A stretch of 64,000 nt of DNA from CAYOZN01 sp964408455 (GCA_964408455.1 CAYOZN010000015.1:53147-117146), one strand, 5' to 3'; positions 33,383 to 42,629 are shown, counted from the stretch's first letter. Notes: generated by a model not told the origin, from the sequence alone. Translations and numbers: made by a program.

Positions 33383-34588
33383 TCAATTCGCCGGGGCCTC
33401 ACGGAAGCGTTTGGAGAGGATGATGCAGCCCGCCCCCGCGAATAGAACGGCAAAGCCGGCCAGCACCATGCACGGTCGCAGCAAACCCATCAGCCCCTCG
33501 TGGCGGATCAGTGCGATGAAGCCGTCGTAGGACCACCCATTCAGCGTGAGGTTGCTCAGCTTCTGCATGAAGTTGGGCATCACGAAGCGCGGAACCATGC
33601 TGCCGCCGATCGCGCTCATCGCCAGAATGACCGTCGTGCCCAGCGCGTCGAGCTGCTCGACGCTGCCGCAAAGCGATGCCAGCAGCATGCCCAGCCCGGT
33701 CGCCGACAGGCACGTCATGAACGTCAGCAGAAACAGGCCCCAGCCGAACTGCCAGATGGCCACGTCGAATACAAGCCAGGCGTACGTGTACATCGAGTAG
33801 CACTGAAGCATGGCCAGCACCTGGGCACAGATCAACTGGCCGAGCAGAATCTGATACACCCGCACTGGCGCCGCCAGGATGCGCCGTACCTCGCCGCTCT
33901 GAAGCGCCGCCAGCAGCCCGCGCGCCGCGCCCGCCGCCCCGAACAGAACAAACATGGGAACCAGCGCGCCCAGGAAAACGTGCTTCGACGCGATCTGCTC
34001 CCGGTTGATGCCCACGTCCTGAAGGTCCACGTCGATCAGCAGATTCTCACCATTCGATCCCGCGCTCTCCCTGCTCAGATTCTCAAGGGCGCCAAAACGC
34101 TGAAAGAGCGCCCGCCCCGCCGCCATCTGAATCATGCCGATGGCAATTTCTGCTTCCCGCGGCTGCGTCAGGTCTGCAAACAGCTGCACGCCCTTGTGTG
34201 CGCCACTGGACATCCGGGTAGGCGCCTCGCCATAGCCCTCGGGAATGACGATTGCTACGCGAAACAGACCCTCGTCGCGGATGGACTGCCGCGCCGTCTT
34301 CACTGTCAGAGCAGGTCGCTCCGGATCATTCTCCTCGTGTGTCACCACGCTGACCTTGTTGGCCTCCAGCATCTCGATCAGCCGCTGCGATGCCTCGCTC
34401 TTGTCGAAATCGATGACCGCCACGTAGAACGGCCTGCCTGCCTGCCCTTCAAAGATCTTGGTGAAGACCGTGTACAGCACCGCCCCCGGAACGATCAGCA
34501 CCAGCACGATGGCGCGCATCCGGGCCAGCATGAGCATCTGCCGTGCCGCCAGGAGTCCGATGATTCGCAGCGATCGCAGGAGTTTCAT
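33383..34588 (-). CDS. ABC-2 type transporter permease
   Basis: 401 residues. One membrane helix near the N-terminus is followed by a large soluble loop (residues about 40-170, with YVAVIDFDKSEASQRLIEML), then five or six helices at the C-terminus (LICAQVLAMLQCYSMYTYAW, WGLFLLTFMTCLSATGLGML, LDALGTTVILAMSAIGGSMV). This is the ABC-2/NatB-like layout of exporter permeases. Its partner ATPase gene lies 27 bp upstream in the same direction. Likely exports a drug, lipid or Na+; the substrate cannot be told from sequence. Confidence 0.9.
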   Translation of the reverse strand: MKLLRSLRIIGLLAARQMLMLARMRAIVLVLIVPGAVLYTVFTKIFEGQAGRPFYVAVIDFDKSEASQRLIEMLEANKVSVVTHEENDPERPALTVKTARQSIRDEGLFRVAIVIPEGYGEAPTRMSSGAHKGVQLFADLTQPREAEIAIGMIQMAAGRALFQRFGALENLSRESAGSNGENLLIDVDLQDVGINREQIASKHVFLGALVPMFVLFGAAGAARGLLAALQSGEVRRILAAPVRVYQILLGQLICAQVLAMLQCYSMYTYAWLVFDVAIWQFGWGLFLLTFMTCLSATGLGMLLASLCGSVEQLDALGTTVILAMSAIGGSMVPRFVMPNFMQKLSNLTLNGWSYDGFIALIRHEGLMGLLRPCMVLAGFAVLFAGAGCIILSKRFREAPAN

Positions 34589-34615
34589 CTTGCGCTACTC
34601 GCCATCCACCGGTGC

Positions 34616-35578
34616 TTAATCGCGCAGGGCACGACCGGTCAATTCCAAAAACACAGTCTCGAGGTTGGGCTCGTCGAGCCGGACGGCCTTTAGCCGAATC
34701 CCCGCCTCTTCCGCCATGCGCGCCACTTCGCTCACCGAGAATTGGACGCTCCGCGGATTGAAGTGTGCCTCCTGGCCGTCGAGCCGAAATCGTGGATCGC
34801 CGCCCAGCCGTTCCGCCAGCGCCTGCACCTGTTCCTGCGCCAGGCCATCGCCCTGCACGACGAGGTCCACCGGCGTGCCGGCCTGCTGCGTCAGTTCCGC
34901 CAGCGTTCCGATCGCCAGAATCCGGCCGCGGTCGATGATGGCCGTTCGCCGGCACAGCCGCTCGGCTTCTTCCATGTAATGCGTGGTGTAAAGCACCGCC
35001 CGGCCGCTGTCCGCAAGGCGCTGCACGATCTCGAAAATAAAAGCACGCGACTGGGGATCGACCCCCGCCGTCGGTTCGTCCATCAGCAGTAGATCGGGTT
35101 CGTGCAGCAGGGCGCATGCAATGTTCAGCCGCCGCTTCATGCCGCCGGAAAACGTTGACACCAGGTCGCCGCCCCGATCGTGAAGGCCCAGGCTGCGCAG
35201 GGCCCTTTCGACGCGCCCGCGAAGATCGTCCCCCCCCAGGCCATACAGCCGGCCGAAGAACAGCAGGTTCTCGTTGGCCGTCAATCGCGGTGCCAGGCTG
35301 ATCTCCTGAGGAATGTAGCCAATGCGCTGCTTGTATGCGTCCCGAGCAATCGACGTGTCGCCGTTGATGAGGACCTCGCCGTCATCGGGCTGAAGGATCG
35401 TCGCAATGATGTTGATCGTGGTCGATTTGCCTGCCCCGTTGGGGCCCAGCAGGCCGAACACGTCGCCCGCTTCAATATCGAAGCTGACGCCGTCCACGGC
35501 GCGGGTACTGCCATACACCTTCGTCAGATTTCGAACGCTGAGAACGGGCACAGAGCTGCCTCCAGGGACAGGCGGCAT
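34616..35578 (-). CDS. ABC transporter ATP-binding protein (exporter type)
   Basis: 320 residues with a complete nucleotide-binding domain: Walker A GLLGPNGAGKSTTINIIATI, Q-loop GYIPQEISLAPRLTANENLL, signature FSGGMKRRLNIACALLHEPD, Walker B LLLMDEPTAGVDPQSR, and the switch-His in TTHYMEEAERLC. A C-terminal extension of about 90 residues follows (VDLVVQGDGLAQEQVQALAE), as in DrrA/NatA-type ATPases. The permease gene follows closely, forming a two-gene exporter operon. Confidence 0.94.
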   Translation of the reverse strand: MPPVPGGSSVPVLSVRNLTKVYGSTRAVDGVSFDIEAGDVFGLLGPNGAGKSTTINIIATILQPDDGEVLINGDTSIARDAYKQRIGYIPQEISLAPRLTANENLLFFGRLYGLGGDDLRGRVERALRSLGLHDRGGDLVSTFSGGMKRRLNIACALLHEPDLLLMDEPTAGVDPQSRAFIFEIVQRLADSGRAVLYTTHYMEEAERLCRRTAIIDRGRILAIGTLAELTQQAGTPVDLVVQGDGLAQEQVQALAERLGGDPRFRLDGQEAHFNPRSVQFSVSEVARMAEEAGIRLKAVRLDEPNLETVFLELTGRALRD

Positions 35579-35646
35579 TCTAGGGGGAGGGCGGGCGGCG
35601 TCTATTGCGTTACGGCGATGTGGGCCGGCTGCTAAGTGCCTGTATC

Positions 35647-37377
35647 ATGCCGGCCATGACCCGCAGACGAGTGCTCGCGCCTACAGCCGCCGCTCCGCTG
35701 GATGCCCTGCTGGCCGTTCGCACCGACTTTTCGCCGGCAGCCAGCCAATCCAAAAAACGCAGCCTGGCCGGCGCACACCTGTCGGATCTCACGGACGCCA
35801 GTGCGATTCGCGCCTGGCACGATCATCTCCTGTTCATGGTGGCCTATCCGGACGACGCGGAGCTTCTGCGGCTGGTCGCCATCCGGCTCCGCGAGCTGGC
35901 CGGCGCCGTGAAGTTGGCACGTCGCCGCGGCCGGGGCACACTCATGCGCCGGCTGACCGACAGCGGCATCGCTTACAGCGACACGTGCACCAGCTTCACG
36001 CTCCCCATGTGCCGGCACCTGCTGAATCGCTACGGCGCCGCCATCGATATCGACTGGCAGGATGGATCGGCCGGCGAAATGCTCGACGAGTCGCTGGCGG
36101 AACTGTCGTGCAGCGTGGAACGCGACGGACTGCTCAGTCCCGATCTGTCCACGCAGGAATGGTTCAACCTCTCGCAGGGATCCGATCGCCGCAGCGCCCT
36201 CGGCTGGCTGATCGATCGCTTCGAGGGCCTGCCGGGCACCGATTTCCTGCGCGACCAGGCCTTCGACCGGCTGGAGCTTCCACTGCGTTGGCGTCATGGC
36301 GGCGGCACGGACTCGCGCACGTTCAATCGCTTTTCCCCGCGCAGACCGTTCTATCAGCGCGAGCCGCTCGTGCGCCTCGTCGATACGCACGCGGCGGTGC
36401 TGGCGCCGATGCCGCGCGCCCGTCGCCTGCCCGTCGCGGGCGCGCGCCGCCTGCTTGATGTCTGCCGCGCGGCACTCTGCGTTCGCCGCAGGGAGACAGA
36501 CCCGCTCACCTACGCCAGCGAACGCGACGTCGCCCTCCTGCGCATGGACCGCGGCATCGACGTCGCCATCTTCGGCATGCTGCCGTCCCGCCGCCTGCCC
36601 ATCGAGAGCTACTTCGGCTTCGTCGCCGCCCGCAATCGCGTGCCCGTGGCCTACGGCGGCGCCTGGGTTCTGGGCGATCGGGCCGAAATCGGCGTCAACA
36701 TTTTCGATGAATTTCGCGGCGGCGAGTCGGCCGTCGTGTTCGCGCAAATCATGCGGGCCTACCACCACGACCTGGGCCCCCGGCGCTTCTACGTCGATCC
36801 ATTCCAGTTCGGTCAGGACAATCCCGAGGCCATTCGCAGCGGCGCCTTCTGGTTCTACTGGCGGCTCGGCTTCCGCCCGACGCAGCCCGTCGCCCGCAAA
36901 CTCGCCGCCGAAGAGGCGGCGCACATCGCCGCCGACCGCACGTATCGCTCGCCGCCGGGCGTGCTGCGGCGCCTGGCGAAATCGCCCATCCTCTTCGATC
37001 TCGATCGCCCGGGCGCCGACACACCGCACCTCGAGGACGTAGACCTGCGCGCCCTCGGCCTCGCCGTAACGCGATGGATTGGAGAGAAATTCGATGGTGA
37101 CAGATCGGCGGCACAGAAGTGGTGTCTTGCCCGCGCGCTGCGGCTTCTCACGCCGCCCGGCTTCGCGCGCCGCCCGTCCGCCGAGCGTCAGGCGTTCGAG
37201 AGCTTGAGCGTCCTGTTGGGCCCGATCCATGAACTTGAGAAATGGCCAAAACGAGATTACCGCGCTCTTGCCGAGCTTATGTTCGCCAAAGGCGGCCCAT
37301 CTGAGCGCGACTATTCCACGCGCCATCGACGGCTGACGCGGCTTCAGGATTCACTTCGGCACCTGTCCTTGTCATGA
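35647..37377 (+). CDS. hypothetical protein with possible GNAT-like region
   Basis: 576 residues from ATG 35647; ATG 35656 is also possible, and the frame start at 35605 is too far upstream. No signal peptide or membrane segment, Arg-rich and soluble. Residues near the middle (YFGFVAARNRVPVAYGGAWV, VVFAQIMRAYHHDLGPRRFY, FWFYWRLGF) have the spacing of an N-acyltransferase fold, but the acyl-CoA loop is not clear. I cannot name it. It is divergently transcribed from the ABC exporter operon, whose -35/-10 region it shares. Confidence 0.62.
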   Translation: MPAMTRRRVLAPTAAAPLDALLAVRTDFSPAASQSKKRSLAGAHLSDLTDASAIRAWHDHLLFMVAYPDDAELLRLVAIRLRELAGAVKLARRRGRGTLMRRLTDSGIAYSDTCTSFTLPMCRHLLNRYGAAIDIDWQDGSAGEMLDESLAELSCSVERDGLLSPDLSTQEWFNLSQGSDRRSALGWLIDRFEGLPGTDFLRDQAFDRLELPLRWRHGGGTDSRTFNRFSPRRPFYQREPLVRLVDTHAAVLAPMPRARRLPVAGARRLLDVCRAALCVRRRETDPLTYASERDVALLRMDRGIDVAIFGMLPSRRLPIESYFGFVAARNRVPVAYGGAWVLGDRAEIGVNIFDEFRGGESAVVFAQIMRAYHHDLGPRRFYVDPFQFGQDNPEAIRSGAFWFYWRLGFRPTQPVARKLAAEEAAHIAADRTYRSPPGVLRRLAKSPILFDLDRPGADTPHLEDVDLRALGLAVTRWIGEKFDGDRSAAQKWCLARALRLLTPPGFARRPSAERQAFESLSVLLGPIHELEKWPKRDYRALAELMFAKGGPSERDYSTRHRRLTRLQDSLRHLSLS

Positions 37378-37420
37378 AGGCAGGCAAGTGATGAATGGGT
37401 ACGCGCAGGCCGGCCGAAGA

Positions 37421-37891
37421 CTAGAATTCGATCTCGCTGCGCAACTGGCCGACAAAGGGCTGCACGAATTGAGAATGGACCCATCGTGATTGTGCGTGCA
37501 GGTCCGCGTCGCTCTCCTCGCCGCGCTCGACACGATCAAGTGCATCGATCAGGATACTTAGTAACCGCTGTGAATCTCCCCCTTCGGGCTTACATGCCTT
37601 AACTGCGTCTTTGATCCGTGCAAGTTTGTCGTCGATAAAACTGCCATTGCGGTCCAGCTTCTGAAGACACATCGCCAGCAGGATAATCAGGCAGCCATTC
37701 TGAATGAAAACTGATGGCTGCCGATCCAATTCGCCTTCCAACTCCCCTGGATTCAAGTATTCCCAATACGGAAGCGAATACACACTGCCCCAGTAAAGGT
37801 CACCCATGATGTAGTCGTAGTCCCGGATCTGGAGGAACAGAAAGACAATGTCCTTTTTCAGGAGTTGAATGATGTCCCAATTCGAATTCAC
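37421..37891 (-). CDS. hypothetical protein
   Basis: 156 residues (MNSNWDIIQLLKKDIVFLFL...), with lower GC than its neighbours. No signal peptide, no recognisable domain. Aromatic-rich start (QIRDYDYIMGDLYWGSVYSL) and a helical C-terminal half (LLSILIDALDRVERGEESDA). Size, helical content and position next to mobile-type repeats are compatible with an accessory gene such as an immunity protein, but that is a guess. Confidence 0.5.
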   Translation of the reverse strand: MNSNWDIIQLLKKDIVFLFLQIRDYDYIMGDLYWGSVYSLPYWEYLNPGELEGELDRQPSVFIQNGCLIILLAMCLQKLDRNGSFIDDKLARIKDAVKACKPEGGDSQRLLSILIDALDRVERGEESDADLHAQSRWVHSQFVQPFVGQLRSEIEF

Positions 37892-37937
37892 GGTCTATCG
37901 CACGCCTTCGACGTGACGGACTCCGTCACTACGTGAA

Positions 37938-37978
37938 TTTGCATTCTGCATTTGCCATTTTGCATTCTGCATTCCCCT
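37938..37978. repeat. GCATTCTGCATT-type intergenic repeat
   Basis: TTTGCATTCTGCATTTGCC followed by ATTTTGCATTCTGCATTCC: direct copies of the same word found in the inverted arms at 12271-12416. It separates the hypothetical gene from the nucleotide-sugar dehydrogenase gene. Confidence 0.65.
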
Positions 37979-39301
37979 TCACGCTTTCACCACCTTCTCC
38001 TTCCCCTTCCTCACCCTCGCCGTCGCATTCCGCGTATCCACCACCAGCCGGCTGTGCTGCACGATCGCGTCATAGTCATACGACGAGTGATCCGTCGAGA
38101 TCAGCACCGCGTCGTACTTCTTCAAATTTGCCGGCGTCAGCGGCACGCTCTTCATGCCCAGATCGTGCTCCCGCCCCTTGTGCGTCCGCGGCACGTGCGG
38201 ATCGTTGTAATCCACCTTCGCCCCGCGGTGCTGAAGCAGGTGAATCAACTCGATGCTCGGGCTCTCGCGGATGTCGTCGACGTCCTTCTTGTACGCCAGT
38301 CCCAGCACCAGGATGCGCGAGCCGTTGATCGGCTTCTTCCGCTCGTTCAGCGCCATGGCCAGACGGTTCACCACGTACTCCGGCATGTCGGTGTTGATCT
38401 CGCCCGCCAGCTCGATGAACCGCGTCGTCTCGCCGTACTGCCGCGCCTTCCACGTCAGGTAGAACGGATCGATCGGTATGCAGTGCCCCCCCAGGCCCGG
38501 CCCCGGATAAAACGCGGAGTAGCCGAACGGCTTGGTCTTCGCCGCCTCGATAACCTCCCACACGTCGATGTCCATCTTGTCGAACAGCACCTTCAGTTCG
38601 TTCACCATGGCGATGTTCACGCAGCGGTAGACGTTCTCCACGATCTTCGCCGCCTCGGCGATCTCGCAACTGTCCACCGGAATCACTTTGCTGATCGCGT
38701 TCGAGTAGAGCGCGACCGCCAGCCGCTTGCTGTGGGGATCGTGCCCGCCCACGACCTTGGGGATGGTCTCGGTCGAAAAGTCCTTGCGCCCGGGGTCCTC
38801 GCGCTCCGGGCTGTACGCCAGGAAAAAATCTTTGCCCGCCTTCAGACCGCTTTCGTTTTCCAGAATCGGCTTCACAAGTTCGCGCGTCGTGCCGGGATAC
38901 GTGGTCGACTCCAGCGTGACGAGCTGCCCCTTGCGCAGCTTCTTTGCGATCGCGTGTGCCGTCTGTTCGACATACGTCATGTCCGGATCGCGCGATTTCG
39001 ACAGCGGCGTGGGCACGCAGATGATGATCGCATCGGGCTTGTGCAACTGGCTGAAGTCGTTCGTGGCCGAAAAGCGCCCGGACGCGACAAGCTCCTTGAT
39101 CTGCGAATCGGGGATGTGCTTGATGTAGCTCTTTCCCGCGTTGAGCATGCGGATCTTGTTGGGATCGATGTCGAAGCACAAGGTGCTGTAGCCCGCCTTG
39201 CCGAAGGTACGTGCCAGCGGCAGGCCCACGTAGCCCATGCCCATCAGTCCGACCAGCGCCTTGCGATCCTGTATCTTCTTCTCGAGCTTGCCGATATCCA
39301 C
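37979..39301 (-). CDS. nucleotide-sugar dehydrogenase (UDP-N-acetylglucosamine 6-dehydrogenase type)
   Basis: 440 residues. An N-terminal Rossmann NAD-binding segment (VGLMGMGYVGLPLARTFGKA) is followed by CFDIDPNKIRMLNAGKSYIK. The catalytic Cys is in GPGLGGHCIPIDPFYLTWKA, and the C-terminal UDP-binding region has RILVLGLAYKKDVDDIRESP. The conserved ESTTYPGTTRELV and YSPERE pieces place it with WbpA/TviB/WecC-type enzymes rather than UDP-glucose dehydrogenase. It makes uronic acid-type precursors for surface polysaccharide. Nearby repeats (37938 and 39426) flank it, and no other polysaccharide gene is adjacent. Confidence 0.93.
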   Translation of the reverse strand: MDIGKLEKKIQDRKALVGLMGMGYVGLPLARTFGKAGYSTLCFDIDPNKIRMLNAGKSYIKHIPDSQIKELVASGRFSATNDFSQLHKPDAIIICVPTPLSKSRDPDMTYVEQTAHAIAKKLRKGQLVTLESTTYPGTTRELVKPILENESGLKAGKDFFLAYSPEREDPGRKDFSTETIPKVVGGHDPHSKRLAVALYSNAISKVIPVDSCEIAEAAKIVENVYRCVNIAMVNELKVLFDKMDIDVWEVIEAAKTKPFGYSAFYPGPGLGGHCIPIDPFYLTWKARQYGETTRFIELAGEINTDMPEYVVNRLAMALNERKKPINGSRILVLGLAYKKDVDDIRESPSIELIHLLQHRGAKVDYNDPHVPRTHKGREHDLGMKSVPLTPANLKKYDAVLISTDHSSYDYDAIVQHSRLVVDTRNATARVRKGKEKVVKA

Positions 39302-39421
39302 CGCGTACTCCTTGGTGCCTGTTCCTTCCCGCGCGGGCCACGACGCTGACGCCGCCGAAAATCAACCGAGCCGCGCATTAGACTTTGCGATTTCCCCCCC
39401 GGCAAGCCCCCGCTTTTCATT

Positions 39422-39500
39422 GACCCCGGTGCCACTGCTCTGTGAGCAGTGCCTGCCTGCGTGCCCATGCTCTGCGTGCAGGGTGCCACCGGGTTATCCG
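39422..39500. repeat. short GTGCCAC-type palindromic repeat
   Basis: CCCCGGTGCCACTGCTCTG followed by TGAGCAGTGCC (CTGCTC/GAGCAG hairpin), then GCTCTGCGTGCAGGGTGCC and ACCGGG. The GTGCCAC/GTGGCAC words recur at 40291, 42544 and inside the SDR gene, showing a dispersed repeat family. The rest of 39302-39629 contains the promoter and RBS of the lipoprotein gene. Confidence 0.5.
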
Positions 39501-39629
39501 AGCCCGACCGAAAATCCCCTCACCGCCGTGCCCCCGACAACACCATTATCCACCCGGCAAGACAATTCCTTTCTTACTTAAGCACCTCAACAGACCCTCC
39601 GATCCTGTCCGCAAAGGAGGAGGATTCTC

Positions 39630-40271
39630 ATGAAGCGTTCATTCGTTTTTGTCGCCATCTGCATTGCGGTGCTCGTATTCGCCGGTCCCTACGGCTGCGA
39701 GACCGTCAACGTCAACACCAACAACAACACCAACAACAACGGCAGCGGGGCAGGCACATACTCCCTGAGCCCGGATGATTTCGCGGACGATACCGATCTC
39801 ACGAACGAAAGCCCCCACGTCACGCTCTACACCGCGGGCGACGACAACCAGAATTTCACGTTGTTCGAGGTCACCGCGTCCGAGGATGGCCAGGGCAACG
39901 CCCCGACCGGCACCATGGTCTTCGGTCATGCCGGCATTCCGTTCTTCAATGACGTTCGGCGGCTGAAGATGGAATTTGAATACTACGCGTCCAACGTCAC
40001 CATCACCTTCGGCGGCGGCACTTTCAGCACGCCCGAAATCGGCCGACTCGAAGTGTACGACGCAGATGACAACCTGCTCGCCCAGTACGTGACGCAGCCG
40101 CTGAATGCCGGAGAATCGGAAGTGATGAGCATCACGCAGGCGGGCATCGCCTGGGCCGTCGCCTACATCGCCGACGGCGAAGGCAGCTTCGGCCGCCTCG
40201 ATGACCTGAGCTACACCGTCGGTGGCACGCTGGTCCCCACGACAACCTCGACGGCAAAGTCCAATCCGTAA
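39630..40271 (+). CDS. lipoprotein of unknown function with Asn-rich linker
   Basis: 213 residues with a strong ribosome-binding site (AAAGGAGGAGG) before ATG 39630. The signal segment (FVFVAICIAVLVFAGPYGC) ends at a Cys that may be lipidated, although the lipobox PYGC is atypical. An Asn-rich linker (NVNTNNNTNNNGSGAGTY) leads into a beta-rich domain containing FGHAGIPFFNDVRRLKMEFE and LEVYDADDNLLAQYVTQPL, resembling CBM or PEP-type surface domains. No catalytic motif. Followed after 12 bp by an inverted repeat. Confidence 0.75.
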   Translation: MKRSFVFVAICIAVLVFAGPYGCETVNVNTNNNTNNNGSGAGTYSLSPDDFADDTDLTNESPHVTLYTAGDDNQNFTLFEVTASEDGQGNAPTGTMVFGHAGIPFFNDVRRLKMEFEYYASNVTITFGGGTFSTPEIGRLEVYDADDNLLAQYVTQPLNAGESEVMSITQAGIAWAVAYIADGEGSFGRLDDLSYTVGGTLVPTTTSTAKSNP

Positions 40272-40283
40272 GTCCTCTAGCGA

Positions 40284-40324
40284 CATGATAGTGGCACCAG
40301 TATATCGCCGGTGCCACTATCATG
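40284..40324. terminator. 15-bp perfect inverted repeat (terminator-like)
   Basis: CATGATAGTGGCACC (40284-40298) and GGTGCCACTATCATG (40310-40324), 11-base loop, 12 bp after the lipoprotein stop. There is no T-run, so it may be a Rho-independent-like structure or a member of the GTGGCACC repeat family. It overlaps the upstream end of the next open frame. Confidence 0.6.
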
Positions 40325-40358
40325 TTCGCAGACATCCAGCCTGTCCGAGGGTGATGCC

Positions 40359-41045
40359 GTGGCCTGGGCACTGATCAAATCGATCGCCGGAGAAGTGCTC
40401 GGCATCCGAGCGTTGCTCGTCACCGCCTGTGCAGCCGTTGCGGGCGGCACCATCGTCGCGACTGCCGGTCTCGCCCTGCTGAACCCCACCATCGACGCCC
40501 TGCACATTCCCACCCAGGTCCACTCGACCATCCTGCTCCTCGCCGGCGCCGTCTATGCCCTTGCCGGTGCCTACGCCGCCGGGCAGATAGCGCTTGTCCA
40601 CTCGATGCAGCGTGCCCTGGAAAACCTGCGGCCGACCGTTCGCTCCGTGGTCGAGCGAGTGACATCCACCATCATCGGCGATCAACCGCAGTCGGCCGGC
40701 GGCATCGACATCGCAGGCATCGAGGCCCTGCTCGACCGCCTCTTCGAGGCGATGGCGCAGTCCACCACCATCCCTATCCTCCGCCATTTCGCGCGCGGCG
40801 CCGCCGCCCTCGGACGCTGGCGCCTGCATCGGGAGATCGAACCGTGGCTGGCGACCATGCAGCGCGAAGGCAGGACCCACGTTTCTGCCGGCGATCTGCG
40901 TGCCCGCATCATCGACGCCGGCTGCCAGGCCCTCATCTCCCCCGCCGCGGATCAACTTGCCCGCCATCGCCTGTTCGCGTGGCTGGTTCCCGCCGCGCTT
41001 CTGGCCATTCCCGCGACACTGCTGATCTCGCGCGTCGCCCTCTAA
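40359..41045 (+). CDS. hypothetical membrane protein
   Basis: 228 residues from GTG 40359; the longer frame to 40311 runs through the inverted repeat and is rejected. Two N-terminal transmembrane segments (ALLVTACAAVAGGTIVATAG, TILLLAGAVYALAGAYAAGQ), a soluble region of about 120 residues, and a C-terminal helix (LFAWLVPAALLAIPATLLIS). No domain recognised. AGGG at 40348-40351 is a weak RBS. Confidence 0.62.
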   Translation: MAWALIKSIAGEVLGIRALLVTACAAVAGGTIVATAGLALLNPTIDALHIPTQVHSTILLLAGAVYALAGAYAAGQIALVHSMQRALENLRPTVRSVVERVTSTIIGDQPQSAGGIDIAGIEALLDRLFEAMAQSTTIPILRHFARGAAALGRWRLHREIEPWLATMQREGRTHVSAGDLRARIIDAGCQALISPAADQLARHRLFAWLVPAALLAIPATLLISRVAL

Positions 41046-41054
41046 GCGCAGGCT

Positions 41055-41264
41055 TCAGCACCTTGCCCGGCGATGCAGCGCCGTGAAGCCGCGGTGATCC
41101 TGTGCGCCCCGATCCAGCGGAAACAAAAACCCATCCAGCCGACCGCTTTGCACCGCGTTCATCAGCGGCGTCACCCCCTGAACCGAGTGCACGACGGTAC
41201 CGGCGCGGGCACATTTCTTTTCCAGGGCAGGGATGTCCCGATCGCCTGAATGACGATAGATCAA
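41055..41264 (-). pseudogene. ankyrin-repeat remnant
   Basis: 69 codons, containing VTPLMNAVQSGRLDGFLFPL, then DRGAQDHRGFTALHRRARC, i.e. the ends of two ankyrin repeats (TPLMxAVxxGRLD...LLDxGA...GxTALHxAA). An intact ankyrin protein would be far longer. Probably a decayed gene; a very short functional protein is unlikely. Confidence 0.5.
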
Positions 41265-41362
41265 CCCACGATCGACCGTGAGCCGATCCGATCCCGGTCC
41301 GTTATATTCTTCAACCGTGGTTCGAGGTCCGACGTTTACAACCGACGATTGAGGAGAGATGA

Positions 41363-42538
41363 ATGAACACAGCCCTGCTCTCGCCGCTGGTCTTTTGCCT
41401 GGCGGCCGCCCCCGCCGATTTCGCCAAACCCGAGCGCATCAAAGCCGGCGACGACTATATCCGCGTCGAAGCCCCCGGCTGGGCCTTCCCCTGCCTCCAC
41501 GACGTCGACAAGGACGGCAAGGCCGATCTGGTCGTCGGTCAGTTCAAGGATGGCAGGATGAAGGTCTACAAGCGCACCGGCGCCATGGAATTTGCCGAAG
41601 GCCAGTGGCTCAAGGCCGGCGGCAAAATCGCCGAAGTGCCCGGCGTGTGGTGATGCACCAGCTCAACTCCACAGTTTGTGGATCTGGACGCTGATTCTCA
41701 CATCGACATCCTCTCCGGTTCCTATTCGCGGCAGGAAGGCTCCATGGCCGGCCTCTTCCAGGTCCTCTGGGGCCAGAGCGATGGCACCTTCAAAAAGGCC
41801 GCCGTACTCAACGGCACCGACGACAAGCCGCTCGTCATTCCCAGTAAGGGCGAGAAGTTCGATGCCGAGCCGATCTGCACGCGCCCCTTCGCCGTCGACT
41901 GGGACCACGATGGCGATCTCGATCTCGTCGTCGGCAACATGACCGGCAAGTTCTACCTGTTCACCGGCAAGGGCAGGGGGAAATTCGCGCCCGAAGCGGT
42001 CGCCATCCAGATGGACGACGAACCTCTGAAAATCGAAGGCCAGCACGGCGATCCGTTTGTCATCGACTGGGATGGCGACGGCGATATCGATCTGCTCAGC
42101 GGCTCTTCCAACGGCGGCGTGCAGTGGGCCGAGAATATCGCCGGCCCGAAGAAGACGCCTGTCCTCAAGGCCTTCAAGGCCCTCATTCCCGTCCCGAAGG
42201 AGCCGGTCTACGAAGCCCGGCCGCACGAAGTGTCACAACCGGGACACTCCACCCGCGTCTTTGCCGCCGACGTGAATGGCGACGGAAAGCTCGATCTGCT
42301 CGTCGGCGACTGCATCTCGCTCGTGTCCCCCGCCAAAGGTCTCAGTGAAGACGATTACAAGAAGCGGCGTGCCGAATGGGAAAAAGAGCTTGAAGAATTG
42401 AGCAAGTCGACCGAAGGCGAAACGGACCCGGAGAAGATGCAGCCCGTCTGGGACAAGATCAGTAAGCACTACAAGGCACGCGAGTCCTTCATGTCCGAAG
42501 ACCGCACCGGCTTTGTCTGGCTGTACTTGCAAGAATAA
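41363..42538 (+). CDS. exported FG-GAP/VCBS-repeat protein with in-frame UGA (candidate selenoprotein)
   Basis: One frame of 392 codons from ATG 41363 to 42538, interrupted only by TGA at 41651-41653 (codon 97). Sequence before and after is continuous protein: ...GQWLKAGGKIAEVPGVW[UGA]CTSSTPQFVDLDADSHIDILSG... Repeats DVDKDGKADLVVGQFKDGRM, DWDHDGDLDLVVGNMTGKFY, DWDGDGDIDLLSGSSNGGVQ and DVNGDGKLDLLVGDC are FG-GAP-like units; a signal-like start (TALLSPLVFCLAAAPADF) precedes them. UGA is followed by UGC (Cys), giving a U-C pair. Downstream at 41668-41682 is a SECIS-like hairpin. Either this is selenocysteine, or it is a nonsense mutation or sequencing error. An Sec pathway is not visible in the window. 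Confidence 0.7.
41658..41687 (+). promoter_or_regulatory. SECIS-like hairpin after the UGA
   Basis: Upper stem TCCACA/TGTGGA (41668-41673 and 41677-41682) with loop GTT; an outer CCAG/CTGG pairing (41658-41661 and 41684-41687). Twenty bases lie between the UGA (41651-41653) and the loop, and a G opens the loop. Both fit the general description of bacterial SECIS elements (stem-loop 16-37 nt after UGA, G in the first two loop positions). This was a by-eye fold. Confidence 0.5.
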
Positions 42539-42608
42539 GTTTGGCCACCAGTGGCAGAGTGGCACTGCTGGCGCATCTTGATCTAAAACCCTTCCCGAAG
42601 ACCCTGCT

Positions 42609-42629
42609 GAACCGGCTATTAGCCGGTTT
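42609..42629. terminator. short perfect hairpin
   Basis: AACCGGCT-ATT-AGCCGGTT, 42610-42628, after the FG-GAP gene and ahead of the convergent MauE-like gene. No T-run; a weak terminator or a REP-like palindrome. Confidence 0.4.

Noticed and set aside
37979..39365. Alternative long minus-strand frame overlapping the nucleotide-sugar dehydrogenase
   Set aside because: Out-of-frame shadow; only the 440-residue frame has the NAD-binding and catalytic motifs.
42541..42570. Terminator at CCACCAGTGGCAGAGTGGCACTG
   Set aside because: The pairing is weak and has no T-run; it better fits the dispersed GTGGCAC words.
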